This document shows, piece by piece, positions 8,905 to 17,626 of a DNA stretch of 64,000 nucleotides. The notes under the pieces are model-generated. The model was not told the origin of the DNA and made no database searches. It worked only from the letters and a program-made list of their open reading frames with translations. Origin of the DNA: Pontibacterium sinense. Lineage in GTDB: Bacteria > Pseudomonadota > Gammaproteobacteria > Pseudomonadales > Balneatricaceae. Within the stretch, counting starts at the first letter, position 1; the number at the start of each line of letters is the position of its first letter. A program made the translations under genes and the position numbers. The stretch covers positions 1 through 64,000 of the forward strand of contig NZ_JADEYS010000013.1 in the NCBI RefSeq assembly GCF_015209595.1, written 5' to 3'.

Positions 8905-9387
8905 ATGCAACAACAGACGTACGCAGAACTAAAAAGCCAATTTCCGCTAACTTACTGTCGTGATCTGGCGATGTTTGGTGCGCTCTCCGATGAAAGCCTC
9001 ACCTATCTTCTGGAGCAGGGAAACCTGATTCACTGCGCCCCCGGCGATAAGATTTACTCTGCTAACGACACCTCCGAATCCTTTTATATCATCATCAGTG
9101 GCGGCACACGTTTCCATAAAGCCAAAGAGGTCTGCGGTCAGATGGTGGAATTGCGTTACTACAAACCCGGCGAGCAGGTGGGTTTTGTCGGTATGATCGG
9201 CCTGCAAAAACGTCACGGTAACCAAGTGATGGAAGACGATGGCTATCTGCTGGAGATTCCAGCTGAGTTATTTCACCACTTTTGCGAGAAATTTCCTGAA
9301 GAGTTTAAGATCCTGATGATCAACGTCACTCGTGAAATGAGCCGTGAAATCTCTGATCTGGATACGATGTGTACCGAATATAAGTGA
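8905..9387 (+). CDS. Stand-alone cyclic nucleotide-binding-domain protein (Crp/Fnr sensor fold without DNA-binding domain)
   Basis: Its 160 residues cover one Crp-type jelly-roll domain: FGALSDESLTYLLEQG, then APGDKIYSANDTSESFYIIISGG, then YYKPGEQVGFVGMIGL. After a final helix at about residue 135-160 the protein ends, with no helix-turn-helix. It therefore cannot act as an ordinary Crp regulator and may sense a ligand or act through a partner. The cyclic-nucleotide phosphate-binding arginine is not evident at its usual place, so binding of cAMP or cGMP should not be assumed. It is a single gene between the terminator at 8593 and rmlB. Confidence 0.7.
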   Translation: MQQQTYAELKSQFPLTYCRDLAMFGALSDESLTYLLEQGNLIHCAPGDKIYSANDTSESFYIIISGGTRFHKAKEVCGQMVELRYYKPGEQVGFVGMIGLQKRHGNQVMEDDGYLLEIPAELFHHFCEKFPEEFKILMINVTREMSREISDLDTMCTEYK

Positions 9388-9534
9388 TTTACCATCTATA
9401 ACGCGGAAATAGGATGGGGCGTTTGCTCTTTTTCATTCTCAGCTCAGCTTCCCTTATCCGCGATATGGCTTCTTCCTCTGTTTCCGTATTGGTAAAATCG
9501 GTGTTTATCTTATCTATGCGGAGCTGCAATCTGA

Positions 9535-10542
9535 ATGCAGATTCTTGTTACGGGCGGCGCCGGTTTTATCGGTAGCGCGCTGGTTCGCTATATCCTTACT
9601 CAAACCGATCATTCTGTTATTAACGTCGACATGCTTACCTATGCGGCCAATACCGACGTCCTGATCGAGTTTGCAGCTTTTGAAAAGCATCATTTCGTGA
9701 AAGCGAATATTTGTGACTCTCATGAAATGTCAGGCGTTTTTGAACGGTATACACCCGATTGCGTGATCCATTTGGCGGCAGAGACCCACGTAGATAACTC
9801 GATTGGCGGTCCGGACATTTTTATTCAGACGAATGTGGTGGGGACGCAGACGCTACTGGAGCTTTCGCGGAGTTATTGGTTGGGGTTAGAAGGGCGGCAG
9901 AGAGAACGCTTCCGCTATCTACAAGTATCAACCGATGAAGTTTATGGTGATCTGGGGCGTGATGGGGGATTGTTTAACGAATCCAGCTCCTATTGCCCGA
10001 GTTCGCCGTACTCTGCCAGTAAAGCGGCCGCCGATCATCTGGTTCGTGCCTGGGGTCGTACCTATGGCTTGCCAGTGCTAGTGACATGTTGCTCCAACAA
10101 TTATGGTCCTTATCAGCATGATGAGAAGCTGATTCCGCTGATGATCAAGCAGGCGTTAGCCGGCAAGCCGCTGCCTATATACGGCGACGGTCAGCAGGTT
10201 CGTGACTGGTTATACGTGGATGATCATGCCGCTGCATTGATACACGTGCTGGAGAAGGGCACGCCAGGAGAGACATATAACGTTGGCGCTAATAACGAAC
10301 ATAACAATTTAGAACTAGTGCGGCGTATTTGTTCGGTGTTAGAAGACAAGATACCGGATAAACCGCGTGGCGTGTGTCGCTATGAGGATTTGATTACGTT
10401 CGTTGAAGATAGACCGGGACACGATCATAGATATGGTTTGGACACGCATAAAATCCATAACGCGTTAGGGTGGTTGCCTGAGATTGGTTTCGATGAAGGT
10501 TTGAGCAACACGATCGACTGGTATCTAGAGGTTTTACGCTGA
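9535..10542 (+). CDS. rmlB: dTDP-glucose 4,6-dehydratase
   Basis: It is an extended short-chain dehydrogenase that converts dTDP-glucose to dTDP-4-keto-6-deoxyglucose, a precursor of rhamnose and other deoxysugars. The NAD site is VTGGAGFIGS at residues 5-14; the catalytic signature is STDEVYGDL near residue 130 and YSASKAAADHLV near residue 160. SNNYGPYQ and DWLYVDDH are typical of RmlB. The length of 335 residues is slightly short of the usual 350. RmlA, RmlC and RmlD are absent from the neighbourhood, so the rest of the pathway must be encoded elsewhere. It ends at a bidirectional terminator. Confidence 0.9.
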   Translation: MQILVTGGAGFIGSALVRYILTQTDHSVINVDMLTYAANTDVLIEFAAFEKHHFVKANICDSHEMSGVFERYTPDCVIHLAAETHVDNSIGGPDIFIQTNVVGTQTLLELSRSYWLGLEGRQRERFRYLQVSTDEVYGDLGRDGGLFNESSSYCPSSPYSASKAAADHLVRAWGRTYGLPVLVTCCSNNYGPYQHDEKLIPLMIKQALAGKPLPIYGDGQQVRDWLYVDDHAAALIHVLEKGTPGETYNVGANNEHNNLELVRRICSVLEDKIPDKPRGVCRYEDLITFVEDRPGHDHRYGLDTHKIHNALGWLPEIGFDEGLSNTIDWYLEVLR

Positions 10543-10598
10543 ACACCTGAATTGGTTTGAGCGTATTAAATGTCGCAGGTGTGCTTGGCGTAAGGATC

Positions 10599-10628
10599 AA
10601 AACGATCCCTCGCTAGAGGAATCGTTTT
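10599..10628. terminator. Bidirectional terminator between rmlB and the small exported protein genes
   Basis: AAAACGATCCCTC pairs with GAGGAATCGTTTT around GCTA, one mismatch. A/T-rich ends on both sides suit termination of the convergent transcripts. Confidence 0.75.
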
Positions 10629-10658
10629 GAAGGGGAGATGTTGCAAAGAGTTCAGGCC

Positions 10659-10871
10659 TTAGTGGGAACCAGCGTACAGGTCCACATTGTAAGGGTGAGT
10701 TGGAATGTTCGCGTCATCAACTACAACTTCTTCAGAAGAAGCAAAGTGAGAAGCTGTTTCAACCTGAATACCATCGCCGAAGTGACTTTCCTGAGTGCTT
10801 GCAACAGCAACAGAAGCGGAACCAGCGAAGATAGCAGAAGCCAGTGCGAATACAGTTACGATGTTTTTCAT
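10659..10871 (-). CDS. Small exported protein of unknown function (70 residues)
   Basis: I do not recognise this family. Residues 1-24 form a clear Sec signal peptide (MKNIVTVFALASAIFAGSAS, then cleavage after an AVA motif). The mature part is about 46 residues, acidic and histidine-containing (ESHFGD, ASHFASSEE, ending NVDLYAGSH). GAGGA lies nine bases ahead of the ATG. It overlaps the upstream small gene by four bases (ATGA), so the two are translationally coupled. Both are divergent from the OhrR-like regulator, suggesting redox-responsive expression. The mature length is too short for an enzyme; a periplasmic binding or protective peptide is possible. Confidence 0.7.
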   Translation of the reverse strand: MKNIVTVFALASAIFAGSASVAVASTQESHFGDGIQVETASHFASSEEVVVDDANIPTHPYNVDLYAGSH

Positions 10872-11068
10872 GTGTGTGTCCTCAAATATAAATTATGTAA
10901 AACTTTCAGTTCGATCGGATCGGGATGATTAATCAGTCTCTGCGCTGCAACTTCATCGGTTCGTTTTGTGAGCTCTATCTGCTGAGTACTGAGTTGTTCT
11001 GCCTGACTCATACCCGATAGAGAAAACAACAGTGCCGAAATCATTAGCGATGCTTTCTTGATGTACAT
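10868..11068 (-). CDS. Small exported protein of unknown function (66 residues)
   Basis: The first 23 residues are a signal peptide (MYIKKASLMISALLFSLSGM, cleavage after SQA). The mature region of about 43 residues is mostly helical and polar, with EQLSTQQIELTKRTDEVAAQ and then PDPIELKVLHNLY. No family is recognised. AGAGG lies ten bases ahead of the start. It is the first gene of a two-gene operon and is divergent from the MarR/OhrR-type regulator at 11235, with the candidate operators in between. Confidence 0.7.
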   Translation of the reverse strand: MYIKKASLMISALLFSLSGMSQAEQLSTQQIELTKRTDEVAAQRLINHPDPIELKVLHNLYLRTHT

Positions 11069-11139
11069 ACATAACCTCTGAAGTCGTAGTTGAGATTAAG
11101 GATCATCCTGATAGAATTTAATGGTGGCGAGCAATTAAC

Positions 11140-11193
11140 TTGTGCGCAACCAACTTGAGAGCAATCTTACTTGTCATTTAGATTGCGCGCAAT
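11140..11193. promoter_or_regulatory. Candidate operators of the OhrR-like regulator
   Basis: Three related sequences lie in the divergent spacer: TTGTGCGCAA (11140-11149), TTGAGAGCAA (11155-11164) and the perfect palindrome ATTGCGCGCAAT (11182-11193). MarR-type dimers bind such short palindromes, so they probably control both the regulator and the two small exported protein genes. Confidence 0.55.
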
Positions 11194-11234
11194 ATAATTG
11201 TGTACATATTAAAATAATAATTCGGGATAACGAT

Positions 11235-11678
11235 ATGAGCCAAGAGAATAACGACGCGTCATTGTGTATTGAAAATCAGAGCTGCTTTTCACTGTATAGT
11301 GCGGCGAATGCGATGGTGCGGTCGTATAGAACAGCTTTGCTAGATCTGGATCTGACCTATCCACAATATCTGGCGATGATGGTGCTGTGGGCTGAGGATG
11401 GCATCAGTGTTAAGGCGCTTGGGGAGAAGGTCCATATGGATTCCGGTACCACCACGCCATTGTTAAAACGTTTGGAAGGAAAAGGGCTGCTTGAACGTGT
11501 GCGCTGTAAACAGGATGAGCGTTCCTGCCTGTTACAGCTGACAGATGAAGGAAAGTCACTGAAGTCGCGGGCTCAGGAGATTCCTAAATCCATGGCGTGC
11601 CAGTCTCCACTGACTCAAGAAGAGTCCGACCAGCTAAAAGCCTTATGCGATAAGCTGCGTCTGAAGATTAGCGCATAG
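11235..11678 (+). CDS. MarR-family transcriptional regulator, OhrR-like peroxide sensor
   Basis: This is a 147-residue winged-helix repressor. The N-terminal NQSCFSLYSAANAM, LTYPQYLAMMVLW and MDSGTTTPLLKRLE are strongly OhrR-like. Cys17 in SCFSLY sits where OhrR has the cysteine that is oxidised by organic hydroperoxides to release DNA. Another cysteine, Cys11, precedes it, and one near the C-terminus (KSMAC) could form a disulfide, as in two-cysteine OhrR proteins. I use the ATG at 11235; a longer in-frame start would run across the operators. Unusually, no ohr peroxidase gene is adjacent; two small exported proteins are divergent instead. Confidence 0.82.
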   Translation: MSQENNDASLCIENQSCFSLYSAANAMVRSYRTALLDLDLTYPQYLAMMVLWAEDGISVKALGEKVHMDSGTTTPLLKRLEGKGLLERVRCKQDERSCLLQLTDEGKSLKSRAQEIPKSMACQSPLTQEESDQLKALCDKLRLKISA

Positions 11679-11707
11679 TCATTGGCGCATTCTTCGACGC
11701 AGAGAAC

Positions 11708-11745
11708 AAAAAAGGGGACTGAATTGAATTCACTCCCCTTTTTTG
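11708..11745. terminator. Bidirectional terminator after the OhrR-like gene
   Basis: AAAAAAGGGGA and TCCCCTTTTTT form a long stem, extended by TGAATT/AATTCA with one mismatch. The AAAGGGGAC arm resembles the hairpin at 25287. Confidence 0.8.
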
Positions 11746-11749
11746 TGTG

Positions 11750-11825
11750 TGTTGGGAATTGCTGTGCTCATCCCGACCTACATCGTATCTGTGTAGGTTG
11801 GTGACGAGCGAAGCGATTCCCAACA
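11750..11825. repeat. Dispersed palindromic (REP-like) repeat, copy 3
   Basis: It begins TGTTGGGAATTGC and ends GCGATTCCCAACA, with internal CCGACCTAC and GTAGGTTGG arms. It lies between two convergent genes. Confidence 0.6.
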
Positions 11826-11836
11826 TTCACTTCAGA

Positions 11837-13369
11837 TCAGCTTGCCACGCAGCTACGCACAGAGCTATCTGCAGGCTTTGCTTCCGCTGGTTTGTTACCG
11901 CGAGGATCAACCACACGTACGGTAGCCACTTTGTTCTGGGTGAAGAAGTCGATCGCATCTTTACCCTGAACCTTGTTGTTACCAACCAGAGAGCCTTTGA
12001 TACCGCCAAACGGCAGGTAGGGGTGCGGTGCACAGATACCGACGTTTACGCCGACCATGCCGACATCAGCTTCATTGATGAATTTTTCGGTATAGAACGC
12101 GTTTTGGGTAAAGATGACCGCGCCGTTACCCATATCATGGTTTTTGATCATGCGTAGCGCACCGTCGATGCAACCCACTTTCATCACGCTCAGCACCGGA
12201 CCGAAGATCTCTTCACGGGCGATCTGCATGCAGGGGGTGACATCAGTGAATACGGTGGGCCCAACGAAGTAACCGTCCTTGTTTGCATCCGCGATGTCCG
12301 GATTACGACCGTCCAGTGCCAGCGTTGCACCTCCTTCTACACCGATATTGATGTAGTTTTCGATCCGCTCTTTCGCGTTTGCGGAGATGACCGGACCCAT
12401 AAATACATCCGGGTCCATGGCATCACCCACACTGATGTTTTTAGAGGCTTCCAGCAGCCGCTCGACAAATTCGTCGTAGATTTCCGGTACCACAGCGATA
12501 TTGGATACTGCCAGACAACGTTGTCCCGCAGAGCCGTAACCGGACATCAGGATGTTCTCGATCATCAGGTCCATTGGTGCATCTTCCATCGCAACAAGGA
12601 AGTTTTTTGCGCCGCCCAATAGCATGGTTTTTTTGCCGCCGCGACCACAACCTTCAGCGATTGCTTTTGCCGTTGGCGTAGAGCCGACCAGGCATACGCC
12701 CGCTACATTGTCATCGTCGTACCAGGCTTCAACGGTTTCACGGTCACCGTGTACGATGTTTACAACACCTTCAGGCAGGCCAACATCAACCATCAACTGC
12801 ATCATCTTCTGCATGAACAGTGGCGATTCGGTGGATGGTTTGTACACGAAGGTGTTGCCGGTACCGATGGCGAATGGGATGAACCAGCCAAATACCAGCG
12901 CCGGGAAGTTGAACGGTGCGACACCGCAGAACACACCCAGTGGCGCTTTAATCAGGCGGCCGTTGATGTTGTTGGCGATGCCCTGAACCGTCTCACCCTG
13001 AATCAGTGCTGGAATGGTGCATGCCATCTGCAGGATCTCGATTACACGACCCACTTCACCGCGTGCTTCGGCGATGTGTTTGGCCTGATCAATCGCGATT
13101 GCCTCTGCCAGAGGCTCCAGGTTGTCCTGCATCGCACGATACATCTGGAAGATGTAATCCATACGTTTTGGCAGCGGTGTGGCGCTCCACGCAGGGAATG
13201 CTTCAGCTGCAGCAGCAACCGCTGCACGGGAGGTTTCCGGAGAAGACAGCGGTACTTCTCCAATCACTGCACCGGTGGAAGGATTACGCAGCGGCTCGTA
13301 CTGACCGTTGCTTTCATCTACCCAGACGCCGTTGATGTGGTTTTTTATTTTGATGTAAGGGGTCGTCAT
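11837..13369 (-). CDS. mmsA: Methylmalonate-semialdehyde dehydrogenase (CoA-acylating)
   Basis: It oxidises methylmalonate or malonate semialdehyde to propionyl-CoA or acetyl-CoA with NAD and CoA, in valine, inositol or beta-alanine breakdown. The family is set by FNFPALVFGWFIPFAIGTGN, the cofactor region LVGSTPTAKAIAEG and the catalytic cysteine in GSAGQRCLAVS. The start ATG at 13369 (MTTPYIKIKNHINGVW) has AGGAA eight bases upstream; an upstream extension is not homologous in character. It has 510 residues, with a lysine- and proline-containing C-terminal tail. The gene is isolated: no mmsB or beta-alanine transaminase is next to it. Confidence 0.9.
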   Translation of the reverse strand: MTTPYIKIKNHINGVWVDESNGQYEPLRNPSTGAVIGEVPLSSPETSRAAVAAAAEAFPAWSATPLPKRMDYIFQMYRAMQDNLEPLAEAIAIDQAKHIAEARGEVGRVIEILQMACTIPALIQGETVQGIANNINGRLIKAPLGVFCGVAPFNFPALVFGWFIPFAIGTGNTFVYKPSTESPLFMQKMMQLMVDVGLPEGVVNIVHGDRETVEAWYDDDNVAGVCLVGSTPTAKAIAEGCGRGGKKTMLLGGAKNFLVAMEDAPMDLMIENILMSGYGSAGQRCLAVSNIAVVPEIYDEFVERLLEASKNISVGDAMDPDVFMGPVISANAKERIENYINIGVEGGATLALDGRNPDIADANKDGYFVGPTVFTDVTPCMQIAREEIFGPVLSVMKVGCIDGALRMIKNHDMGNGAVIFTQNAFYTEKFINEADVGMVGVNVGICAPHPYLPFGGIKGSLVGNNKVQGKDAIDFFTQNKVATVRVVDPRGNKPAEAKPADSSVRSCVAS

Positions 13370-13787
13370 GAATCGGTTCCTGTTTATCGGATTAGGCCCT
13401 AGAAGAGGTTGTGATAGCACTCTGGTTCGCGGCGTGGCTCGTATTCGTGGCAACACTTAGCAGGTATCGGGCCCGTAAAGTGTGGTATCGGATATCGTAA
13501 TCACCGCTAGCCCTTGCGCAGCAAAACAACGTTATGCCTCACAAGTCGGGTATTGGGATCTGGATCACAGACACCAATACCCGCAGAGCACTAACAGAAC
13601 CTCTCCAAAGGCTCAGGGCTTTTTAGCTCATGGGATCACTATAAATTCGAGGCTAATATGATCTATAGACCCAACCCGTTCATGATGTGTGGTTCCAGCC
13701 TGAAGGCCTCTTGGTTGGGCGGTTTTGGGATATATGATCAAATAGGATGATTGGATGGAACGAGGGAGCTACAAAGATGAGGTTACG
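13370..13787. other. Divergent intergenic region between mmsA and the VOC gene
   Basis: It must contain promoters for both divergent genes. I see no strong operator or small gene. An upstream ATG at 13755, in frame with the VOC protein, is possible but less likely than 13788. Confidence 0.4.
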
Positions 13788-14189
13788 ATGAAAGAGATTA
13801 CCGGAATCAACCATGTGGGGTTAAGGGTGACGGATCTGGATGTTGCCCGTGGCTTTTACGAAAAACTCGGATTTGTATTTATTGTGGGTCCAGTGGGCCC
13901 GGAACCCGTGGCGGTGATGGAACATCCATCAGGCATTAATATCAACTTCATTCTGAATGGCTCCGAATCGAAGACATTGAATGTATTGATGGATGTCCCT
14001 GAAAAATATACAGGTTTCACCCATATCGCGCTTGAAGTCACAGATTTGCAAGCGGCTCAGGCGTATCTTGAATCGATCAATTACACGATTACCGAAGGGC
14101 CTATCGTTACACCGGATGGCGCTTCGTTTATCTTTGTCCGTGATCCCGATGACAACGTGATCGAGTTTCATCAGACGACTGCTAGTTAA
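13788..14189 (+). CDS. VOC superfamily protein (glyoxalase/dioxygenase-like)
   Basis: A single vicinal-oxygen-chelate domain of 133 residues. The N-terminal ITGINHVGLRVTDLDVARGFYEKLGF and the later FTHIALEVTDLQAAQAYLE are the paired beta-alpha-beta-beta-beta modules; likely metal ligands are the histidines in NHVGL and THIAL and the glutamate in NVIEFHQ. The substrate cannot be told from sequence: glyoxalase I, fosfomycin resistance and extradiol dioxygenases share the fold. I start at 13788 because GATGAGG precedes it and the domain begins directly after. It stands alone. Confidence 0.8.
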   Translation: MKEITGINHVGLRVTDLDVARGFYEKLGFVFIVGPVGPEPVAVMEHPSGININFILNGSESKTLNVLMDVPEKYTGFTHIALEVTDLQAAQAYLESINYTITEGPIVTPDGASFIFVRDPDDNVIEFHQTTAS

Positions 14190-14580
14190 AGTATTTGCCT
14201 GCACTGCACTGCGAATAGCGTTGCTATGTAATATTGGTGATCGGGTAGATTCTTGGGCTTTTATTTATCCTCTGAGTGCCTCAGATGGCGTTTCCCCCGG
14301 TGATACTTCTATAAGAGCAATGATGAAAAACGTGAAGGTGAACACTGAATACATACGACACATCAACAAGGAGATGGTGTTATTTCAGATAATCTAGATT
14401 AGAAGCTGAGTCTAGAGAATGTCGTATGGACCAGTCATTTTTCGCCGTTTTACGTTCATCGTATTTTTCACAGTATTGCCGGTGAAACGGTGCCCAAGAT
14501 GATTAGATCACTGCAAAGTGCTTAGGGCACTAGGTGATTTTCAGATTGCTGCTCCCACTTATAAGTGGGAGCTATAAGCG
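14190..14580. other. Intergenic region with a perfect hairpin
   Basis: It is mostly featureless. A perfect palindrome (14551-14572, GCTCCCACTT/AAGTGGGAGC) lies just past the stop of the outer-membrane gene on the minus strand and may protect that mRNA's 3' end. Confidence 0.45.
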
Positions 14581-15132
14581 TTAGAAGTTAATTGTCACAC
14601 CTGCAGTAAGTAAGTCTACGTCTTCAGTATCAAGCTCGAAGCGCTCGAACTCACCTCTGAAGGTAACTCGTTCATAGGTATAACTTAGACCTAAACCGTA
14701 ATTTACATCGGTATTATCATCACTGGCGTTGAAGCCATTAGTCGAGGAAAAATCTGCGTCCCATGAATGAAAGCCCAGCGATGCATACAAATCGAAGCCG
14801 TCCCCAAAAGGAGCCATCATCAATAATCTTGCACCCACTCCATCCGCATCAACCGTGCCTGTATCAACACCATCAGTCACACTAGCTTCACCAAAATCCA
14901 CATAGAAAGCTTCTACTGCATAGTTTGGGGTGAACCGATAGCCTACGTTTGCTTTGTACCCCGTATCATCATCGTCAACACTCCCCCCCGCCGAAGCGAC
15001 TGCAGCTTTGTCCTCAGAGGATACCATCACCTTACTGTTACCGACTGAACCACCTATATAAAACCCTTCCGCACTTGCTACAACCGGCGACAAGGCAAGA
15101 AGAAAGCTTGTACCTAAAACTGCTTTATTCAT
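14581..15132 (-). CDS. Outer-membrane beta-barrel protein
   Basis: This is a 183-residue barrel of the OmpA/OmpX-like type. It has a signal peptide (MNKAVLGTSFLLALSPVVAS, cleavage after AEG region), alternating aromatic beta strands such as GYKANVGYRFTPNYAVEAFYVDF and GLGLSYTYERVTFRGEFERFEL, and a terminal phenylalanine (TINF), the outer-membrane sorting signal. The loops are rich in aspartate, which may bind cations or suit a marine salt environment. No enzymatic motif is present. A hairpin directly follows its stop. Confidence 0.8.
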   Translation of the reverse strand: MNKAVLGTSFLLALSPVVASAEGFYIGGSVGNSKVMVSSEDKAAVASAGGSVDDDDTGYKANVGYRFTPNYAVEAFYVDFGEASVTDGVDTGTVDADGVGARLLMMAPFGDGFDLYASLGFHSWDADFSSTNGFNASDDNTDVNYGLGLSYTYERVTFRGEFERFELDTEDVDLLTAGVTINF

Positions 15133-15429
15133 ACGCCCAATTTCCTATTTATTGTGTTGTTTTTGGTTCTGGTAAGGTAGTTCAATGTTTAGCGGAGTAC
15201 ATATAAGAATATTTCCTATTTTTTTGGGGGCGTGCCTCTGCTGATTCGTCCAGCGGTAGCTCGTCGGCCAGGAGTCGGGCTTGAGCATCAACCCGCGTCA
15301 GTGGAACGGGTGAACACCCAATAAAGCTGAGAAGCATTGGCTGAGTTTTGTCTTGGGGAGAGCCGGAAGAGCGCTAGCGCGTGAAGCAGGGAATTCCGGC
15401 GAAGATCAGGGTATCTCAAAATTACGGTT

Positions 15430-16803
15430 TTAACGGTAGATCTTTTCCGCCCACTGAGTCAGACCTGCGGTCACACTGCCAAAGTGATCGCCATCGACGA
15501 CGGGGATATCACCTAACTTGCGTGCAATGGCTTCACGCACAACCGGTGACTTTGCGGTGCCGCCCGTGACGTAGATCAGGTCAGGCTGGCACTGTGCCTG
15601 TGTCAGCGCTTCGCTCATCAAATCAACGATTTTGGATACTGGACGTTCTACCGCCTGTTCGTATAAATCTGTGCCGATGCGCTGGGTTAGGTCTTTGTCG
15701 ATATAGCCTAAATCAACATCGTATTCAGCCTGATCCGACAGCTTTATTTTGGTCTGCTCGGCGCTGCGCACCAACTGATAGTTCTGCTTATGCTCTTGGA
15801 GTTGCAGCAAACGACCCAGTTTATGTGGCTCTTGTGCATCACGCTGTAGCTGCTCCATCAGCTCGATATTCTGCATGGAGTTAAACTCTGTTTGCGCCGG
15901 GATATCGTTGACCGATACCGCATTCCAGTAGGGCTGTGTTGGCAGTGGGCGACCGCTTTTAAGCTGACCTCCCAAGCCAAATACCGGCATCAGGCCTTTG
16001 TAGGCGAGATTGATATCCAGATCATTACCACCTACACGGGAACCACTGTGACCGAGGAAATCGTCTTTTCGCTCTGCCTTTACACGATGATCCGGCCCCA
16101 TACGCACCACGGAGCAGTCTGTGGTACCACCGCCAACGTCGACCACCAGTACGGTTTTATTGTCCGTCAGATCGGATTCGAAATTGATACCTGCGGCTAG
16201 CGGTTCGTACAGAAGCTCAACGGATTCGAAACCTGCACGGGCTGCCGCACGGTGCAGAATTTCACTGGCTTGTCGGTTGGAGTCTTCACCGCCGGTACCC
16301 TGAAAATTGACCGGACGGCCGATGACGGTATGACGAATCTTTCCATCCAGATTGCGTTCAGCGGCTTTTTTAATCTCACACATCATCGCACTGACAATAT
16401 CTTCGAAGAACGCCAGGTGTTCTGCACGCAATCCACTTACACCCAAAAATGATTTGGGTGATTTGATGAAATATCCCTCTTCAGGCAGATCGATATAGTT
16501 CTCGATGGCGGCTTCGCCGACAAACAGGGTCTGTTCACCGGATTGGATATCGTGTTCGCGTCGGGATGCGGCCGCCATCCGCAACTGATTAGCGCGCTCA
16601 GCCATATAGCGTTCACGCAGCACCGGGTTTTCAATCTGTTTTGCCACGGCTTCACAGATCAATTCACGTGACAGGGCGTACAGGGTTGAGGGCAAAAAAC
16701 GCTGGTCGCCATGGAGTGGCAGCAGTTCAATACCTGAAGGAGAGGTGGTATTTAGAACGCCAATGGCGCAATTGGAGCTTCCGTAATCGAATCCGGCGAT
16801 CAT
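15430..16803 (-). CDS. yegD: Hsp70-family chaperone-like protein YegD
   Basis: The protein has the actin/Hsp70 ATPase fold: phosphate loop 1 FDYGSSNCAIG at residues 4-14, phosphate loop 2 VVDVGGGTTDCSVV near residue 210 and the adenosine motif VTGGTAKSPVV near residue 420. It has 457 residues and lacks a DnaK-type substrate-binding domain, as in E. coli YegD. The GRPVNFQG segment is also typical. Its cellular client is unknown even in model species. I chose the ATG at 16803; no strong Shine-Dalgarno sequence precedes it. Confidence 0.85.
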   Translation of the reverse strand: MIAGFDYGSSNCAIGVLNTTSPSGIELLPLHGDQRFLPSTLYALSRELICEAVAKQIENPVLRERYMAERANQLRMAAASRREHDIQSGEQTLFVGEAAIENYIDLPEEGYFIKSPKSFLGVSGLRAEHLAFFEDIVSAMMCEIKKAAERNLDGKIRHTVIGRPVNFQGTGGEDSNRQASEILHRAAARAGFESVELLYEPLAAGINFESDLTDNKTVLVVDVGGGTTDCSVVRMGPDHRVKAERKDDFLGHSGSRVGGNDLDINLAYKGLMPVFGLGGQLKSGRPLPTQPYWNAVSVNDIPAQTEFNSMQNIELMEQLQRDAQEPHKLGRLLQLQEHKQNYQLVRSAEQTKIKLSDQAEYDVDLGYIDKDLTQRIGTDLYEQAVERPVSKIVDLMSEALTQAQCQPDLIYVTGGTAKSPVVREAIARKLGDIPVVDGDHFGSVTAGLTQWAEKIYR

Positions 16804-16913
16804 GGTTGTGAGAAATCCGCAGAACAAAAATGGCCGCGCACGGTAGCATATTCGTTCGGCAAATGGGAGGGCTGCGGACTACGTTGGGGACCCCGGGTGA
16901 GTTGATTTATAGA

Positions 16914-17441
16914 TCAGGCGTTTTCCAGGACTGGTGTCGTCACTTTCACTTTATTGTTGGTATCGCGGCTGGCACGGATCAAGTCATCACCGGCAATACT
17001 CATCTCTGATTTAGCCAGTCTGTCATACAGGAGCACATTGACTGAAGCTGCTAGATTCAGGCAACCAATGGTCGGGACGTAGACTACGGCATCAGCCTGA
17101 TCAATGATGTCTTGAGTAATCGTGCCATCTTCTGGCCCAAAGATATAAAAGGCGTTTTCAGGGTGTTCAAACTGGGGTAGGGGCGTCGCGCCTTCAACCA
17201 GATCAACACACACCACCTTTGCACCTTCTGGAATACTATCGAGCAGTGAAGGTGTGCCTGTTAGCGGAATACTGAGCGTACGATTTTTAGTATCGGTATG
17301 AAAACGTGCCGCTTTGTCGTAGCGCTCGCCCGTGTAGAAAACAGCATTTGCCTGAAAGCACCCCGCAGCGCGCATCACCGCTCCCACGTTTGTCGGACTT
17401 TTTGGATTACTTAAACCTATGCTGATTTGGGGCTTGCTCAT
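16914..17441 (-). CDS. TrmH/SpoU-family RNA 2'-O-methyltransferase
   Basis: A compact SPOUT methyltransferase of 175 residues. The N-terminal GLSNPKSPTNVGAVMRAAGCF is the substrate-binding motif 1 with its conserved asparagine and arginine. IFGPEDGTI and IPT-like VPTIGCLNLAASVNVLLYD form motifs 2 and 3 of the SAM-binding trefoil knot. There is no extra RNA-binding domain. It probably methylates a tRNA or rRNA ribose; the exact site cannot be deduced. It is a short gene with its own upstream region. Confidence 0.85.
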   Translation of the reverse strand: MSKPQISIGLSNPKSPTNVGAVMRAAGCFQANAVFYTGERYDKAARFHTDTKNRTLSIPLTGTPSLLDSIPEGAKVVCVDLVEGATPLPQFEHPENAFYIFGPEDGTITQDIIDQADAVVYVPTIGCLNLAASVNVLLYDRLAKSEMSIAGDDLIRASRDTNNKVKVTTPVLENA

Positions 17442-17626
17442 TGTGCTGTCTCATTCACCGATAATGTCACGGGGGTGAAATATGAACGCTTTTACTGTCG
17501 CCGTAAACCGTTAGTTAGCGTGATCGTCCTGAATTTAAATCCATTTACAGCCTTTGTATCGCTGTCTATACCTGATTAAAGAAGCAGCCATTTCTATTTT
17601 CCCGCCTGACGTTATCAGGAGGCACT

